From the NCBI GenBank assembly GCA_028715885.1, contig JAQUQX010000007.1:1-62579 (forward strand): DNA of 62,579 nucleotides, given 5' to 3'. Source of the DNA: Candidatus Methanoperedens sp. (GTDB lineage: Archaea; Halobacteriota; Methanosarcinia; Methanosarcinales; Methanoperedenaceae). The notes under the pieces were generated by a model. That model did no database searches and was not told the DNA's origin. It saw only the letters and a list, made by a program, of their open reading frames with translations. Of the stretch, positions 1 to 8,459 are shown piece after piece (position 1 is the first letter of the stretch; each line of letters starts with the position of its first letter). The translations under genes were made by a program, and so were the position numbers.

Positions 1-2
1 AA

Positions 3-1025
3 GCACCGGACCTCAAACCATTAGAATCTGCGTCAAAGATTGTGGGAGAGAATATTTCCCCTGAAGCTGTGGTGGTGTATGAGTCCACAGTATACCCCGG
101 GGTGACCGAAGATTTCTGCGTCCCGATCCTTGAGCAGCATTCGAGCATGAAATATGGGGTTGATTTTAAGGTCGGCTATTCGCCTGAGAGGATCAACCCG
201 GGAGACAAAGAGCATGCTCTGTCAAAGGTGATCAAGATAGTTTCTGGATGTGATGATAAGACGGGTGATTTATTGGCTCAAGTTTACGGAGCCATTGTGG
301 GGACTGGAGTCTACAGGGCTCCTGACATAAAGACAGCAGAAGCTGCAAAGGTTATCGAGAATATCCAGAGGGATCTTAACATAGCTTTGATGAACGAACT
401 CTCGATAATCTTCCATATACTGGGTTTGGATACCAGAGAGGTGCTCAAAGCAGCATCTACAAAATGGAACTTTCTGGGATTTGAGCCTGGGCTTGTAGGA
501 GGACACTGCATTGGCGTAGATCCCTACTATCTCACTTTCAAAGCACAGGAAATGGGCTATCATCCAGAGGTAATCCTTGCAGGAAGAAAAATCAATGATA
601 ATATGGGGAAGTATGTTGCTGAGCAGACAGTAAAGCAGTTGATAAAAGCAGGCAAGACCGTGAATAAGTGCAGGGTACTTGTTCTTGGGATAACGTTCAA
701 GGAAAATGTTAAAGATATAAGAAATTCAAGAGTTATAGATATCATAAATGAACTAAAAGACTGTAATGTAAATACCATTGTTTATGACCCGTACGCTATA
801 AAGGAAGAGGTGTTAAAAGAATACGGTATTGAGCTTTCCGACAAATTTGAAGACCTGAGACCATTTGACAGCATAGTCGTGGCAGTCAAGCACAGGGATT
901 TTGTTAATCTTGATATTAAATATCTGAAAAGTCTATGCAGCAATCCATGCGTTTTGACTGATGTAAAAGGGATTTACAATAAGGAAGAAGTTCTAAAAAC
1001 AGGATTTAATTACTGGAGGCTTTAA
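3..1025 (+). CDS. Nucleotide-sugar 6-dehydrogenase (TviB/WbpO-like), 5' end outside window
   Basis: Probable UDP-N-acetylhexosamine (or UDP-glucose) dehydrogenase that oxidises C6 of a UDP-sugar to a uronate with NAD+. The frame is open from the first codon of the window, so the N-terminal Rossmann motif and start lie upstream; about 340 of the roughly 430 residues usual for the family are visible. Seen: YSPERINPGD, the central-domain helix around KVIENIQRDLN, and GGHCIGVDPYY with the catalytic cysteine at 507-509. The SPERINPGD variant resembles the TviB/WbpO branch more than plain UDP-glucose dehydrogenases. It sits directly before an epimerase, as in uronic-acid capsule loci, so the pair probably supplies a UDP-uronate. 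The substrate is not settled by sequence. Confidence 0.9.
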   Translation, partial: APDLKPLESASKIVGENISPEAVVVYESTVYPGVTEDFCVPILEQHSSMKYGVDFKVGYSPERINPGDKEHALSKVIKIVSGCDDKTGDLLAQVYGAIVGTGVYRAPDIKTAEAAKVIENIQRDLNIALMNELSIIFHILGLDTREVLKAASTKWNFLGFEPGLVGGHCIGVDPYYLTFKAQEMGYHPEVILAGRKINDNMGKYVAEQTVKQLIKAGKTVNKCRVLVLGITFKENVKDIRNSRVIDIINELKDCNVNTIVYDPYAIKEEVLKEYGIELSDKFEDLRPFDSIVVAVKHRDFVNLDIKYLKSLCSNPCVLTDVKGIYNKEEVLKTGFNYWRL

Positions 1026-1026
1026 T

Positions 1027-1989
1027 ATTATTTTAGTTACCGGGTGCGCCGGCTTCATCGGATGGAAAACGTGCAGCCTGCTTTTAGAAAAGGGCGAGGA
1101 AGTAATTGGAATCGATAACTTGAACGCGTACTATGACCCGCAAATAAAGGAATGGCGGTTGAACGAGCTAAAAAGAGCCCAAAATTTTTCTTTTAACAGA
1201 ATCGACATAACTCGGATGGAACCTCTCCGCCAGCTCTTTAAAAACCACAATTTCGAGGCTGTGATAAACCTGGCGGCAAGGGCGGGCGTGAGAGCCAGTG
1301 TTGAGAATCCATGGGATTACGTTGATACAAATATAACAGGCACTTTGAATCTCCTGGACATGTGCAGGGAATTCGATATAAAAAAATTCGTTCTTGCATC
1401 GACTTCCAGCCTGTACGGAACTAATAAAATGCCGTTTTGTGAAGAGGACAGGACTGATAATCCGCTCTCGCCCTACGCAGCAACAAAAAAGGCGGCTGAG
1501 GCAATGTGTTATACTTATCACTTCCTTTACGGCATAGATATCACGATACCGAGGTACTTCACGGTTTACGGACCCGCAGGCAGACCCGATATGAGCATAT
1601 TCAGGTTCATTAAGAACATATACGAGGGAAAACCGATTGAGGTCTTCGGCGACGGGAGGCAGAAGAGGGATTTTACTTACGTAGATGATATTGCAGCAGG
1701 CACTGTGAAGGCGCTGAAGCCTCTTGGATATGAGATAATAAACCTTGGAAACAATAATCCGGTTGAACTGATGTATGTGATTAATCTGATTGAAGAGAAT
1801 ATCGAGAAAAAAGCAAAGATGAAGTTTTTGCCAAAGCACCCGGCGGATGTGCCGGCTACGTGTGCGAATATTGAGAAGGCGAAGAGGTTGCTGGGGTGGG
1901 AGCCGGAAGTGATGATTGAGGGGGGGATTAAAAGAACAATTGATTGGTACTCAGAGAATGAAAGCTGGCTTAAGAACATGAAAATTTAA
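1027..1989 (+). CDS. UDP-glucuronate 4-epimerase-like SDR, predicted AUU start
   Basis: Extended SDR of about 320 residues resembling UDP-glucuronate 4-epimerases (CapI type): Rossmann motif VTGCAGFIG near the N-terminus, DNLNAYYD, the catalytic serine region STSSLYG, and YAATK as the YxxxK dyad. The first usable ATG (1120) would delete the NAD-binding motif. The frame extends back to 1027, where ATT follows a GGAGG at 1015-1019 with 7 nt spacing; there is no ATG, GTG or TTG between the upstream in-frame stop at 994 and the Rossmann motif. I therefore place the start at an AUU. The ribosome-binding site lies in the last codons of the dehydrogenase gene, which implies translational coupling. 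It probably converts UDP-GlcA (or an acetamido form) to the galacto epimer. Confidence 0.88.
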   Translation: MILVTGCAGFIGWKTCSLLLEKGEEVIGIDNLNAYYDPQIKEWRLNELKRAQNFSFNRIDITRMEPLRQLFKNHNFEAVINLAARAGVRASVENPWDYVDTNITGTLNLLDMCREFDIKKFVLASTSSLYGTNKMPFCEEDRTDNPLSPYAATKKAAEAMCYTYHFLYGIDITIPRYFTVYGPAGRPDMSIFRFIKNIYEGKPIEVFGDGRQKRDFTYVDDIAAGTVKALKPLGYEIINLGNNNPVELMYVINLIEENIEKKAKMKFLPKHPADVPATCANIEKAKRLLGWEPEVMIEGGIKRTIDWYSENESWLKNMKI

Positions 1990-2029
1990 TGCATTTATTT
2001 GAAGAAGATTCCATTTTAGAGGAATTGAA

Positions 2030-2371
2030 GTGAATATAGAAGAATTTAAAGAAATAGTTGAACAATTTGATAAGACTTCCATACTGGTTATAGGCGATTT
2101 GATGCTGGATAGATTCATAACTGGCACCGTTACCCGCATATCTCCAGAAGCACCAGTCACGGTGATCGATGTCGCTTCAGAGAGTTTTAGACTTGGTGGT
2201 GCTGCAAATGCTATTAACAATACAAGGGCTCTGGGCAGAGCGGTTGCCGAGGTATTGGGAGAAAAGTGTCCGGTCCCGATGAAAATAATTGGAGTAAATG
2301 ATATATTTGGAGAATCTGGTGAATATGAGGAATTACTAAAAAAATGGTTTAACGGCAATGAATATATTTAA
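2030..2371 (+). pseudogene. Chimeric relic: HldE/PfkB kinase N-terminus joined to transketolase C-terminus
   Basis: A 113-codon frame starting at GTG. Residues 1 to about 68 look like the N-terminus of an RfaE1/HldE sugar kinase (VIGDLMLDRF, RISPEAPV, RLGGAANAINN). From about residue 69 it instead matches the extreme C-terminus of a split transketolase (VAEVLGEKCPVPMKIIGV, then FGESG and EELLKKW). Neither part could be active: the kinase lacks its ATP and catalytic regions and the transketolase lacks its TPP-binding parts. The simplest reading is an internal deletion that fused two once adjacent genes, with a junction near 2230-2240. The transaldolase follows 30 nt later, so an older kinase-transketolase-transaldolase order is likely. 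Function of the present product is doubtful. Confidence 0.75.
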
Positions 2372-2400
2372 TCAGCGAAAGAATTATTGGGGATGAAAAA

Positions 2401-3048
2401 ATGAAAATTTTTATTGATACAGCTAATTTGGATGAAATCAGGAAAGCAAACGAATGGGGAATTATCGACGGGGTAACAACGAATCCCACGCTGGTTGCAA
2501 AAGAGAATAAAGATTTTAAAGAGATCGTCCGGGAAATCATACGTATTGTTGACGGACCCATAAGTGTGGAAGTAATCAGCACAGATGTAGAAGGAATGAT
2601 AAAAGAGGCAGTTGAAATGTCGGAATGGTCGCAAAACATTGTAGTGAAAATACCTATGATTCCCGAGGGATTAAAGGCTGTTAAAATACTAAACGGTAGG
2701 AATGTTAAAACGAATATAACATTGATTTTCTCGGTTAATCAGGCGTTATTGGCTGCCAAAGCCGGGGCAACCTATGTAAGTCCTTTTATTGGAAGATTGG
2801 ATGATATAGGTCATGACGGCATGCAAATCGTACGTGATATGGTAAATGTTTTTAAGTTATATAATTTTAAAACCGAGATAATAGTTGCAAGCATAAGGCA
2901 TCCGCTGCATGTGATAGAGGCAGCTAAAGCCGGTGCACATGTTGCAACGATTCCATTTAATGTGATTGAAAAAATGTTCGCCCATCCATTAACAGACATA
3001 GGGTTGGAGAGGTTTTTAAGCGACTGGGGGAAAGTACCAAATAGGTAA
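2401..3048 (+). CDS. Transaldolase / fructose-6-phosphate aldolase family (TalC type)
   Basis: A 215-residue class I aldolase-fold protein of the short transaldolase family. Seen: [10 protein letters not shown] at the N-terminus, GVTTNPTLV, Schiff-base lysine K83 in [18 protein letters not shown], and [11 protein letters not shown]. The length fits the roughly 215-220 residues of TalC-type enzymes. Family members act as transaldolase or fructose 6-phosphate aldolase, and sequence alone does not separate the two well. In this locus transaldolase is the sensible role: with the split transketolase at 6.8-8.5 kb it could make sedoheptulose 7-phosphate, the substrate of the GmhA encoded at 17.2 kb. 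It starts at the second of two close ATGs. Confidence 0.85.
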   Translation: MKIFIDTANLDEIRKANEWGIIDGVTTNPTLVAKENKDFKEIVREIIRIVDGPISVEVISTDVEGMIKEAVEMSEWSQNIVVKIPMIPEGLKAVKILNGRNVKTNITLIFSVNQALLAAKAGATYVSPFIGRLDDIGHDGMQIVRDMVNVFKLYNFKTEIIVASIRHPLHVIEAAKAGAHVATIPFNVIEKMFAHPLTDIGLERFLSDWGKVPNR

Positions 3049-3141
3049 ATTTTATGGTGAATAAGACTATAAAACATCTTTCTCTCAAATTCATAATTTG
3101 ACAATAATTGATGAATGGTTTAAACAAAAGGAGATATTAAA

Positions 3142-4074
3142 ATGAGAATACTGGTTACTGGTGGAGCAGGATATATAGGATCTATATTGGTCCCTGAATT
3201 GCTCAAAATAGGTCATGAAGTGATCGTTATGGATAATTTTATGTATAACCAGACTTCACTATTAGATTACTGCCATGATGAAAAATTGGCAATCATCAGA
3301 GGAGATGCTAGAGATAAAAAGATTATTCCAAAATGTCTTGAAAAGGTTGATGCAATTTTTCCTCTAGCATGTCTCACCGGAGCACCACTTTGTTCCAAAG
3401 ACGCCCTCGGTGCTCAAACTACTAACTTTGATGCGATCAAGATGCTACTTGATCTATGCAGAAACGACCAAATGATTATATTCCCTACAACAAACAGCGG
3501 GTACGGCATAGGACAAAAAGATAAATTTTGCACCGAAGAAACCCCTCTAAATCCTATATCACTTTATGGCAGAACAAAAGTGGAAGCAGAAAAAATTATA
3601 TTGGAGCATGGCAATTCCATCAGTCTTCGGCTTGCAACTGTATTCGGATTGTCGCCGAGAATGCGAATTGATTTAATGGTTAACGATTTTGTTTACAGAG
3701 CAGTGAATGACAGATTTATTGTTTTGTTTGAAGGACATTTCAAGAGAAATTTTATACATATCAGAGACGTAGCAAGGGCATTTATCCATGCACTTGAAAA
3801 TTTTGATGAAATGAAAAATGAACCTTACAATGTCGGACTTTCGGACGCAAACATATCAAAAATTGAACTATGTGCAAAGATAAAAAAACAGCTTCCTGAT
3901 TTTGTTTATCTTGAAGCACCTGTAGGTGAAGATACTGATAAAAGGGACTATTTAGTCTCAAATGAAAAAATAGAAAAAACTGGTTTCAGGCCAGAATTCA
4001 CTCTTGATATGGGAATAAAAGAACTTATTAAAGGTTATAATATAATAAAAAACACTAAGTATGGGAACGTTTAA
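3142..4074 (+). CDS. NAD-dependent epimerase/dehydratase (extended SDR)
   Basis: A 310-residue extended SDR with VTGGAGYIGS at the N-terminus, DNF after the second strand (NAD preference), a TTNSGYG active-site segment and YGRTK as the YxxxK dyad. It belongs to the nucleotide-sugar epimerase/dehydratase group, but the sugar cannot be read from sequence. AAAGGAG precedes the ATG by a suitable distance. The stop overlaps the next ATG by one base, so it is translationally coupled to the GMD-like dehydratase. With that neighbour and the GDP-heptose genes downstream, a keto-reduction or epimerisation step on a GDP-heptose intermediate is an inference. Confidence 0.82.
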   Translation: MRILVTGGAGYIGSILVPELLKIGHEVIVMDNFMYNQTSLLDYCHDEKLAIIRGDARDKKIIPKCLEKVDAIFPLACLTGAPLCSKDALGAQTTNFDAIKMLLDLCRNDQMIIFPTTNSGYGIGQKDKFCTEETPLNPISLYGRTKVEAEKIILEHGNSISLRLATVFGLSPRMRIDLMVNDFVYRAVNDRFIVLFEGHFKRNFIHIRDVARAFIHALENFDEMKNEPYNVGLSDANISKIELCAKIKKQLPDFVYLEAPVGEDTDKRDYLVSNEKIEKTGFRPEFTLDMGIKELIKGYNIIKNTKYGNV

Positions 4075-5069
4075 TGAAAAACAGAAAAATACAGAGAGCA
4101 CTTATTACAGGGATAACAGGCTCAGGCGGAAGTTATCTGGCGGATTATATCGTAGATAACCACCCGGAAGTTGAATTGCACGGTATTTCGAGATGGCATA
4201 GCACAACTTCAAATAAAAATCTTAAAAATTCAATATACAAAGTTACTTTACACGAATGTGACCTGACAGATTTCAGTTCCATTTTTTCAGTTCTAAAAAC
4301 AATCGAGCCTGACGCGATTTTTCATCTAGCGTCGTATGCAAATGTCAGAGCATCGTTTATTACGCCACTTTCCGTTATCAATAATAATATTATGGGAACG
4401 GCAAACCTTTTTGAATCAATTAGGGTGTTAGAGATTGACCCAATTTTTCAGTTATGCAGCACGTCTGAAGTATATGGGCAGGTTGATCAGAAAAATGTAC
4501 CAATAAAAGAAGACTGTCCCCTAAACCCTTCAAGCCCCTATGCAATTTCAAAAGTAACTCAGGATCTGCTGGGATACACGTATTTTAGAAATTATAATAT
4601 GAAAATCATAAGGACAAGAATGTTCGCTTATCTTAACCCAAGAAGAGCTGACCTTTTCGCAACGGCATTTTCTTTACAGGTAGCAAGAATTGAAGCAGGG
4701 CTACAAAAAGAACTGCTGCACGGCAATCTTGACTCTATAAGAACGATCATCGATGTCAGAGATGCTATGGAGTCATACTGGGTTGCCACTACAAAATGCG
4801 ATTTTGGCGAAGTGTACAATATTGGCGGCACGACAGTTATAAAAGTTGGTGATTTTCTTGATATGCTTAAAAAATTAGCGAAATGCGAAATACCTTCAAA
4901 ACCAGATACAAAATTATTCAGACCATCAGATGTTACGCTACAAATACCCGATGTGTCAAAGTTTATGAATAAAACAGGATGGAAACCCAGATACAGTTTT
5001 GAAGAGAGCGTGCAACATTTACTGGATCATTGCAGAAGCGAAGTTGAAAAGGAGATAAAGAAATCATAG
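4074..5069 (+). CDS. GDP-mannose 4,6-dehydratase-like SDR (possible GDP-heptose 4,6-dehydratase)
   Basis: A 331-residue extended SDR of the GMD branch: ITGITGSGGSYLA (GxxGxxG with the extra glycine typical of GMD), HLASYANVRASF, STSEVYG, and YAISK as the YxxxK dyad. GMD enzymes make GDP-4-keto-6-deoxy-mannose; related DmhA/DdahA enzymes do the same on GDP-D-glycero-alpha-D-manno-heptose in Yersinia and Campylobacter. Because this locus carries the complete GDP-heptose route (hddA, hddC, gmhA, gmhB) and no phosphomannomutase or mannose-1-phosphate guanylyltransferase is visible here, the heptose substrate is favoured. That is inference; GDP-mannose from elsewhere in the genome is the alternative. 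Confidence 0.82.
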   Translation: MKNRKIQRALITGITGSGGSYLADYIVDNHPEVELHGISRWHSTTSNKNLKNSIYKVTLHECDLTDFSSIFSVLKTIEPDAIFHLASYANVRASFITPLSVINNNIMGTANLFESIRVLEIDPIFQLCSTSEVYGQVDQKNVPIKEDCPLNPSSPYAISKVTQDLLGYTYFRNYNMKIIRTRMFAYLNPRRADLFATAFSLQVARIEAGLQKELLHGNLDSIRTIIDVRDAMESYWVATTKCDFGEVYNIGGTTVIKVGDFLDMLKKLAKCEIPSKPDTKLFRPSDVTLQIPDVSKFMNKTGWKPRYSFEESVQHLLDHCRSEVEKEIKKS

Positions 5070-5082
5070 GTTAGATAAAAAT

Positions 5083-6060
5083 ATGTACCTCGATAATAAA
5101 CTTGTTTTTTTAGCGGGAGCGACGGGGCTTGCTGGAACAAGCATAATGAAATATATTCTTTATAATTACCCCTCAACTAAAATAAAAGCCTCTTTTTTTC
5201 ACACAAAACCATTTATAAAACACAAAAGAGTTGAGTATGTTTATGGTGACTTAAAATCGCAGAAAGATTGCAGAGAGATGGTAAAAGGGTGCGATTGTGC
5301 AATTATGGCTGCAGCAAGCACCGGCGGTTCAAACCAGAGCAACCTCCAGCCATTGGCCCAGGTAAACGAGAATATAGTCATGAACGCACAGATGCTTGAG
5401 TCATTTTATTTTGAACATATAAAGCGTGTGGTTTACATTGGCTCTGCAACCTTGTATCAGGAATTTCAGGGGCACATCAAAGAAGACGAACTTGATTTGA
5501 ATAAAGACCCTCATCTTGCTTATCTCGGAGTGGGCTGGGTTGTAAGATTTATTGAAAAACTTTGCAAATTCTGGCATGAAAAATATGAAATGGAAATTTT
5601 AATCTCAAGAACTTCAAATATCTATGGCCCATGTGCAAAATTTAATCCTGCTGTTTCCAATTTTATACCAGCAATCATCCGCAACGCGGTTGATAAAGTC
5701 GATCCTTTTGAGGTATGGGGTACTCCCGATGTTATAAGAGATGTTATTTATAGTGAAGATTTTGCAAGAGCAATTGTAACTATGCTTGATAATGAAAAAA
5801 TCAAATTTGATATCTTTAATATAGGTTCTGGAACAAGAACAACAGTTGATGAAGTCGTAAAATTGGCATTAAAATATGCTGAGCATAGACCATCGATAGT
5901 TAAATACAATTCCAGTAAACCAACCACTATTAAATTTAGAGGACTTGAAATATCAAAAGCGAAAAAAGTCCTTGACTGGCAGCCGAGGTACGCGATAGAC
6001 GAAGGGATAAAAAAAACCACCCAGTGGTGGATTAAAAATAAAGATGAGTGGAAAAAATGA
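5083..6060 (+). CDS. SDR related to GDP-fucose synthase, catalytic dyad not conserved
   Basis: A 325-residue extended SDR with FLAGATGLAGTS as NAD(P)-binding motif, a GSATLY segment, NIYGPCAKF, and the C-terminal DWQPRYAIDEGI signature of sugar epimerases. Overall it resembles GDP-fucose synthase (WcaG/GMER) and is paralogous to the gene at 8456. Where YxxxK should stand the sequence reads AYLGVGWVVRFIEK; aligning GW with the paralogue's YGWMR puts Val at both dyad positions. Either a different residue donates the proton or the protein is not a conventional oxidoreductase. The gene overlaps the next ATG (ATGA), so it is coupled to the methyltransferase gene. A role on a GDP-heptose is inferred from context. 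Confidence 0.78.
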   Translation: MYLDNKLVFLAGATGLAGTSIMKYILYNYPSTKIKASFFHTKPFIKHKRVEYVYGDLKSQKDCREMVKGCDCAIMAAASTGGSNQSNLQPLAQVNENIVMNAQMLESFYFEHIKRVVYIGSATLYQEFQGHIKEDELDLNKDPHLAYLGVGWVVRFIEKLCKFWHEKYEMEILISRTSNIYGPCAKFNPAVSNFIPAIIRNAVDKVDPFEVWGTPDVIRDVIYSEDFARAIVTMLDNEKIKFDIFNIGSGTRTTVDEVVKLALKYAEHRPSIVKYNSSKPTTIKFRGLEISKAKKVLDWQPRYAIDEGIKKTTQWWIKNKDEWKK

Positions 6061-6815
6061 AGACAAAAAACCATGATGCAATCGTTTTGTCAAGTTCAGA
6101 TGAAAAAAAAGTTTTTGGACAGTTCGCTGATTGTTTTAAGTCATCTCCACTACCAGATGACGAAATCTTACCTAATATCGGCTTGTTTTTGACATCAAAA
6201 AATTTATCAAGGATACTATTTTTTTATGAAATATATAAAAAAATACTTGATACCCATGGAATCATTGTTGAATTCGGGGTGAGATGGGGGCAGACGCTTT
6301 CGCTTATGTCTTCATTAAGAGGTATATTTGAACCTTTTAACAGGCATAGAAAAATTGTGGGATTTGATACATTTGAGGGTTTTAAGGGGATGGCACAGGA
6401 AGATGGAGAGCTCTGTAATTGCAAGGAGGGTTCCTTCTCAGTAACTTCAAATTATGAAGACTATCTGGATAAGATTTTGTTTTTACAGGAGCAATTAAAC
6501 CCGATTCCACATCTGAAAAAATATGAATTAGTAAAGGGAGATGCTCGAAAGACCGTTCCTGAATACTTGAAAAAACATCCTGAAACTATCATTTCCTTGG
6601 CGATTTTTGACTTTGATATATATTCACCTACGAAATCTGCATTGGAAGCAATTCAACCACATTTATATAAAGGAAGTGTACTCGTATTTGATGAGTTATG
6701 CGATGATGTTTTTCCGGGTGAAACGATTGCTTTGATGGAGACGATTGGTTTAAAAAATCTGAGAATTAAAAGATATCCAATGACATCAAGGATTTCGTAT
6801 CTGGAGATAGAATGA
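6057..6815 (+). CDS. TylF/macrocin O-methyltransferase-like protein
   Basis: About 252 residues, SAM-dependent methyltransferase fold of the TylF group: VEFGVRWGQTLSLM as motif I, GFDTFEGFKG (a strong TylF-type signature), a DFDIYSPT metal/catalytic segment and VLVFDELCDD. TylF enzymes O-methylate sugar hydroxyls, so it probably methylates a sugar of the surface glycan or a nucleotide-sugar precursor. A GTG nine bases upstream is in frame, but the ATG overlapping the previous stop (ATGA) is the likelier start. Its own stop overlaps the transketolase ATG in the same way. A second TylF-like gene lies at 10679. Confidence 0.82.
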   Translation: MKTKNHDAIVLSSSDEKKVFGQFADCFKSSPLPDDEILPNIGLFLTSKNLSRILFFYEIYKKILDTHGIIVEFGVRWGQTLSLMSSLRGIFEPFNRHRKIVGFDTFEGFKGMAQEDGELCNCKEGSFSVTSNYEDYLDKILFLQEQLNPIPHLKKYELVKGDARKTVPEYLKKHPETIISLAIFDFDIYSPTKSALEAIQPHLYKGSVLVFDELCDDVFPGETIALMETIGLKNLRIKRYPMTSRISYLEIE

Positions 6816-7594
6816 TACCAGTTTGCAAAGAGATCAGAGAAGATATACTTAAAATCTCTAAAAAAAGCGGGCATGGACATATACCCACCTGTTTTTCTGT
6901 TGTAGAAATTTTATATGCCATTTACAATACGATTAAACACGACCCTAGAAACCCATCATGGAATGAGAGGGATATATTTATTTTAAGCAAAGGACATGCA
7001 TCCCTTGCTCATTATTGTGTTCTCGCTCATTTCGGTTATTTTGATATCGAAAAGGTATATTCATTCGGGGCATTTTTGTCGGATTTTGGATGCCATGCTG
7101 ACAGGCTTAAAATTCCTGGAATAGAGGCATCTACAGGTTCGCTCGGACATGGAATTGGACTTGCAGTTGGCATGGCACTTGGGCTAAAAATTAAAAAAAA
7201 TAATAGAAGGGTGTTCACCCTGATAGGTGATGGCGAATCCAATGAAGGATCCGTATGGGAATCTGTAATGGTTGCAGTAAACCTGAAGCTAGATAATCTG
7301 ACGATTATTTATGATAATAATATGTCTCACTCAAGGGGTCTTCAGATACATAATCCGGCAGAACATTTTAAAGGATTTTGCTGCGATGTCGTTGAGATAA
7401 ACGGTCATGATGTTAATGTAATCGAAAAGGAATTAGTGAAAAAGAGTGATACTGTAAGGGTTATTGTAGCGAATACAAAAAAAGGATATGATTGTAAAAC
7501 GCTAATAGAAAGTCAATATGCCTGGCATAGGAAATCACCAAATGATCAGGAATTTGAAAAATTAATGGAGGAACTCTGTGAGGAAACAATTTAA
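6812..7594 (+). CDS. Transketolase, N-terminal (TPP-binding) subunit
   Basis: A 260-residue half of a split transketolase, the usual archaeal arrangement. Seen: ILSKGHASLAHY, the STGSLGHGIGLAVGMA stretch, and the TPP motif that starts at GDGESNEG and ends at YDNN. Transfers two-carbon units between sugar phosphates with thiamine diphosphate; the partner is the next gene. Placement inside a heptose locus suggests it provides sedoheptulose 7-phosphate, together with the transaldolase at 2401, in an organism that may lack a full pentose-phosphate pathway. The ATG overlaps the preceding stop and the 3' end overlaps the C-terminal subunit by 17 nt. Confidence 0.9.
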   Translation: MIPVCKEIREDILKISKKSGHGHIPTCFSVVEILYAIYNTIKHDPRNPSWNERDIFILSKGHASLAHYCVLAHFGYFDIEKVYSFGAFLSDFGCHADRLKIPGIEASTGSLGHGIGLAVGMALGLKIKKNNRRVFTLIGDGESNEGSVWESVMVAVNLKLDNLTIIYDNNMSHSRGLQIHNPAEHFKGFCCDVVEINGHDVNVIEKELVKKSDTVRVIVANTKKGYDCKTLIESQYAWHRKSPNDQEFEKLMEELCEETI

Positions 7595-8459
7595 GGAAAC
7601 CATCATGGATTTATCCACATATGATGATAAAATAGTCCTGATCTTTGGTGATGTGAGCGTCTATCTCTTTGATGAATTCAAAAGGAAATATTCTGATAGA
7701 TTCTATAATATGGGTATTTGTGAAAACACGCTGATAAGCGTCGGAGCTGGATTGAGTTCGCAGGGATTCCATCCCTTTATCCATACGATTACTCCTTTTA
7801 TTACTGAGAGAAGTTTTGAACAAATTAAACTCGACATGTGTTATAACCAATTTGGTGGAAACATATTATCATGCGGTGCCTCATTTGATTATGCTTGGGA
7901 TGGTGCAACTCACCATTGTTATACCGATTTAGCTATATTAAGACTATTGCCGAACATTGAGGTAATTCAACCAGGTTCAAGAAAGGAAGTTGATATTTTA
8001 TTGAGGAGTCAGTATAACAACGGAAAGCCAACTTATTTCAGGTTGTCTGATTATCCTCATGATATTGATTTACCGGTTGAATTCGGTAAAGGAGTTGTAA
8101 TAAAAGATGAACAGTCAAATTTTACGGTGATGACGGCAGGTCCGATGCTCGGTAACGTTATGGAAGCTTGCAAAGGGCTGGATGTTAATCTAGTTTATTT
8201 CCATACGATAAAGCCGATTGATAAAGAAACGATTTTAAAGTTTAAGGATACAAAAATTCTGGTTATTCATGATGCTTTTGGTTTATATGAAGCGATCTGT
8301 GAAGTTTCAAATTTATCTGTGTCATATTATGGATTGCCAGATGAATTCCTGAGTTTGTATGGAACTTTGGAAGACATCAGGAAGAAGATAAAACTTGATG
8401 CCAAATCAATTAGGGAATTCTTAAAAAGAGATTTTTTAAAACAAATATTATACGAGTGA
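7578..8459 (+). CDS. Transketolase, C-terminal (pyrimidine-binding) subunit
   Basis: A 293-residue second half of the split transketolase. Seen: IFGDVSVY, NMGICENTLISVGAGLS with the glutamate that activates TPP, the THHCYTDLAILRLLPNIEV stretch, and the transketolase C-terminal fold up to about residue 250. GTG start, chosen because GGAGG at 7567-7571 is 6 nt upstream and the frame overlaps the N-terminal subunit. The C-terminus diverges from the common ending with FGESG and EELL; that ending survives separately in the relic at 2030, which implies a second transketolase C-gene was once present. The stop overlaps the next GTG. Confidence 0.88.
   Translation: MRKQFKETIMDLSTYDDKIVLIFGDVSVYLFDEFKRKYSDRFYNMGICENTLISVGAGLSSQGFHPFIHTITPFITERSFEQIKLDMCYNQFGGNILSCGASFDYAWDGATHHCYTDLAILRLLPNIEVIQPGSRKEVDILLRSQYNNGKPTYFRLSDYPHDIDLPVEFGKGVVIKDEQSNFTVMTAGPMLGNVMEACKGLDVNLVYFHTIKPIDKETILKFKDTKILVIHDAFGLYEAICEVSNLSVSYYGLPDEFLSLYGTLEDIRKKIKLDAKSIREFLKRDFLKQILYE

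Noticed and set aside
1168-1839. 223-codon minus-strand frame opposite the epimerase gene
   Set aside because: It is the antisense of a conserved SDR gene and shows no domain of its own.
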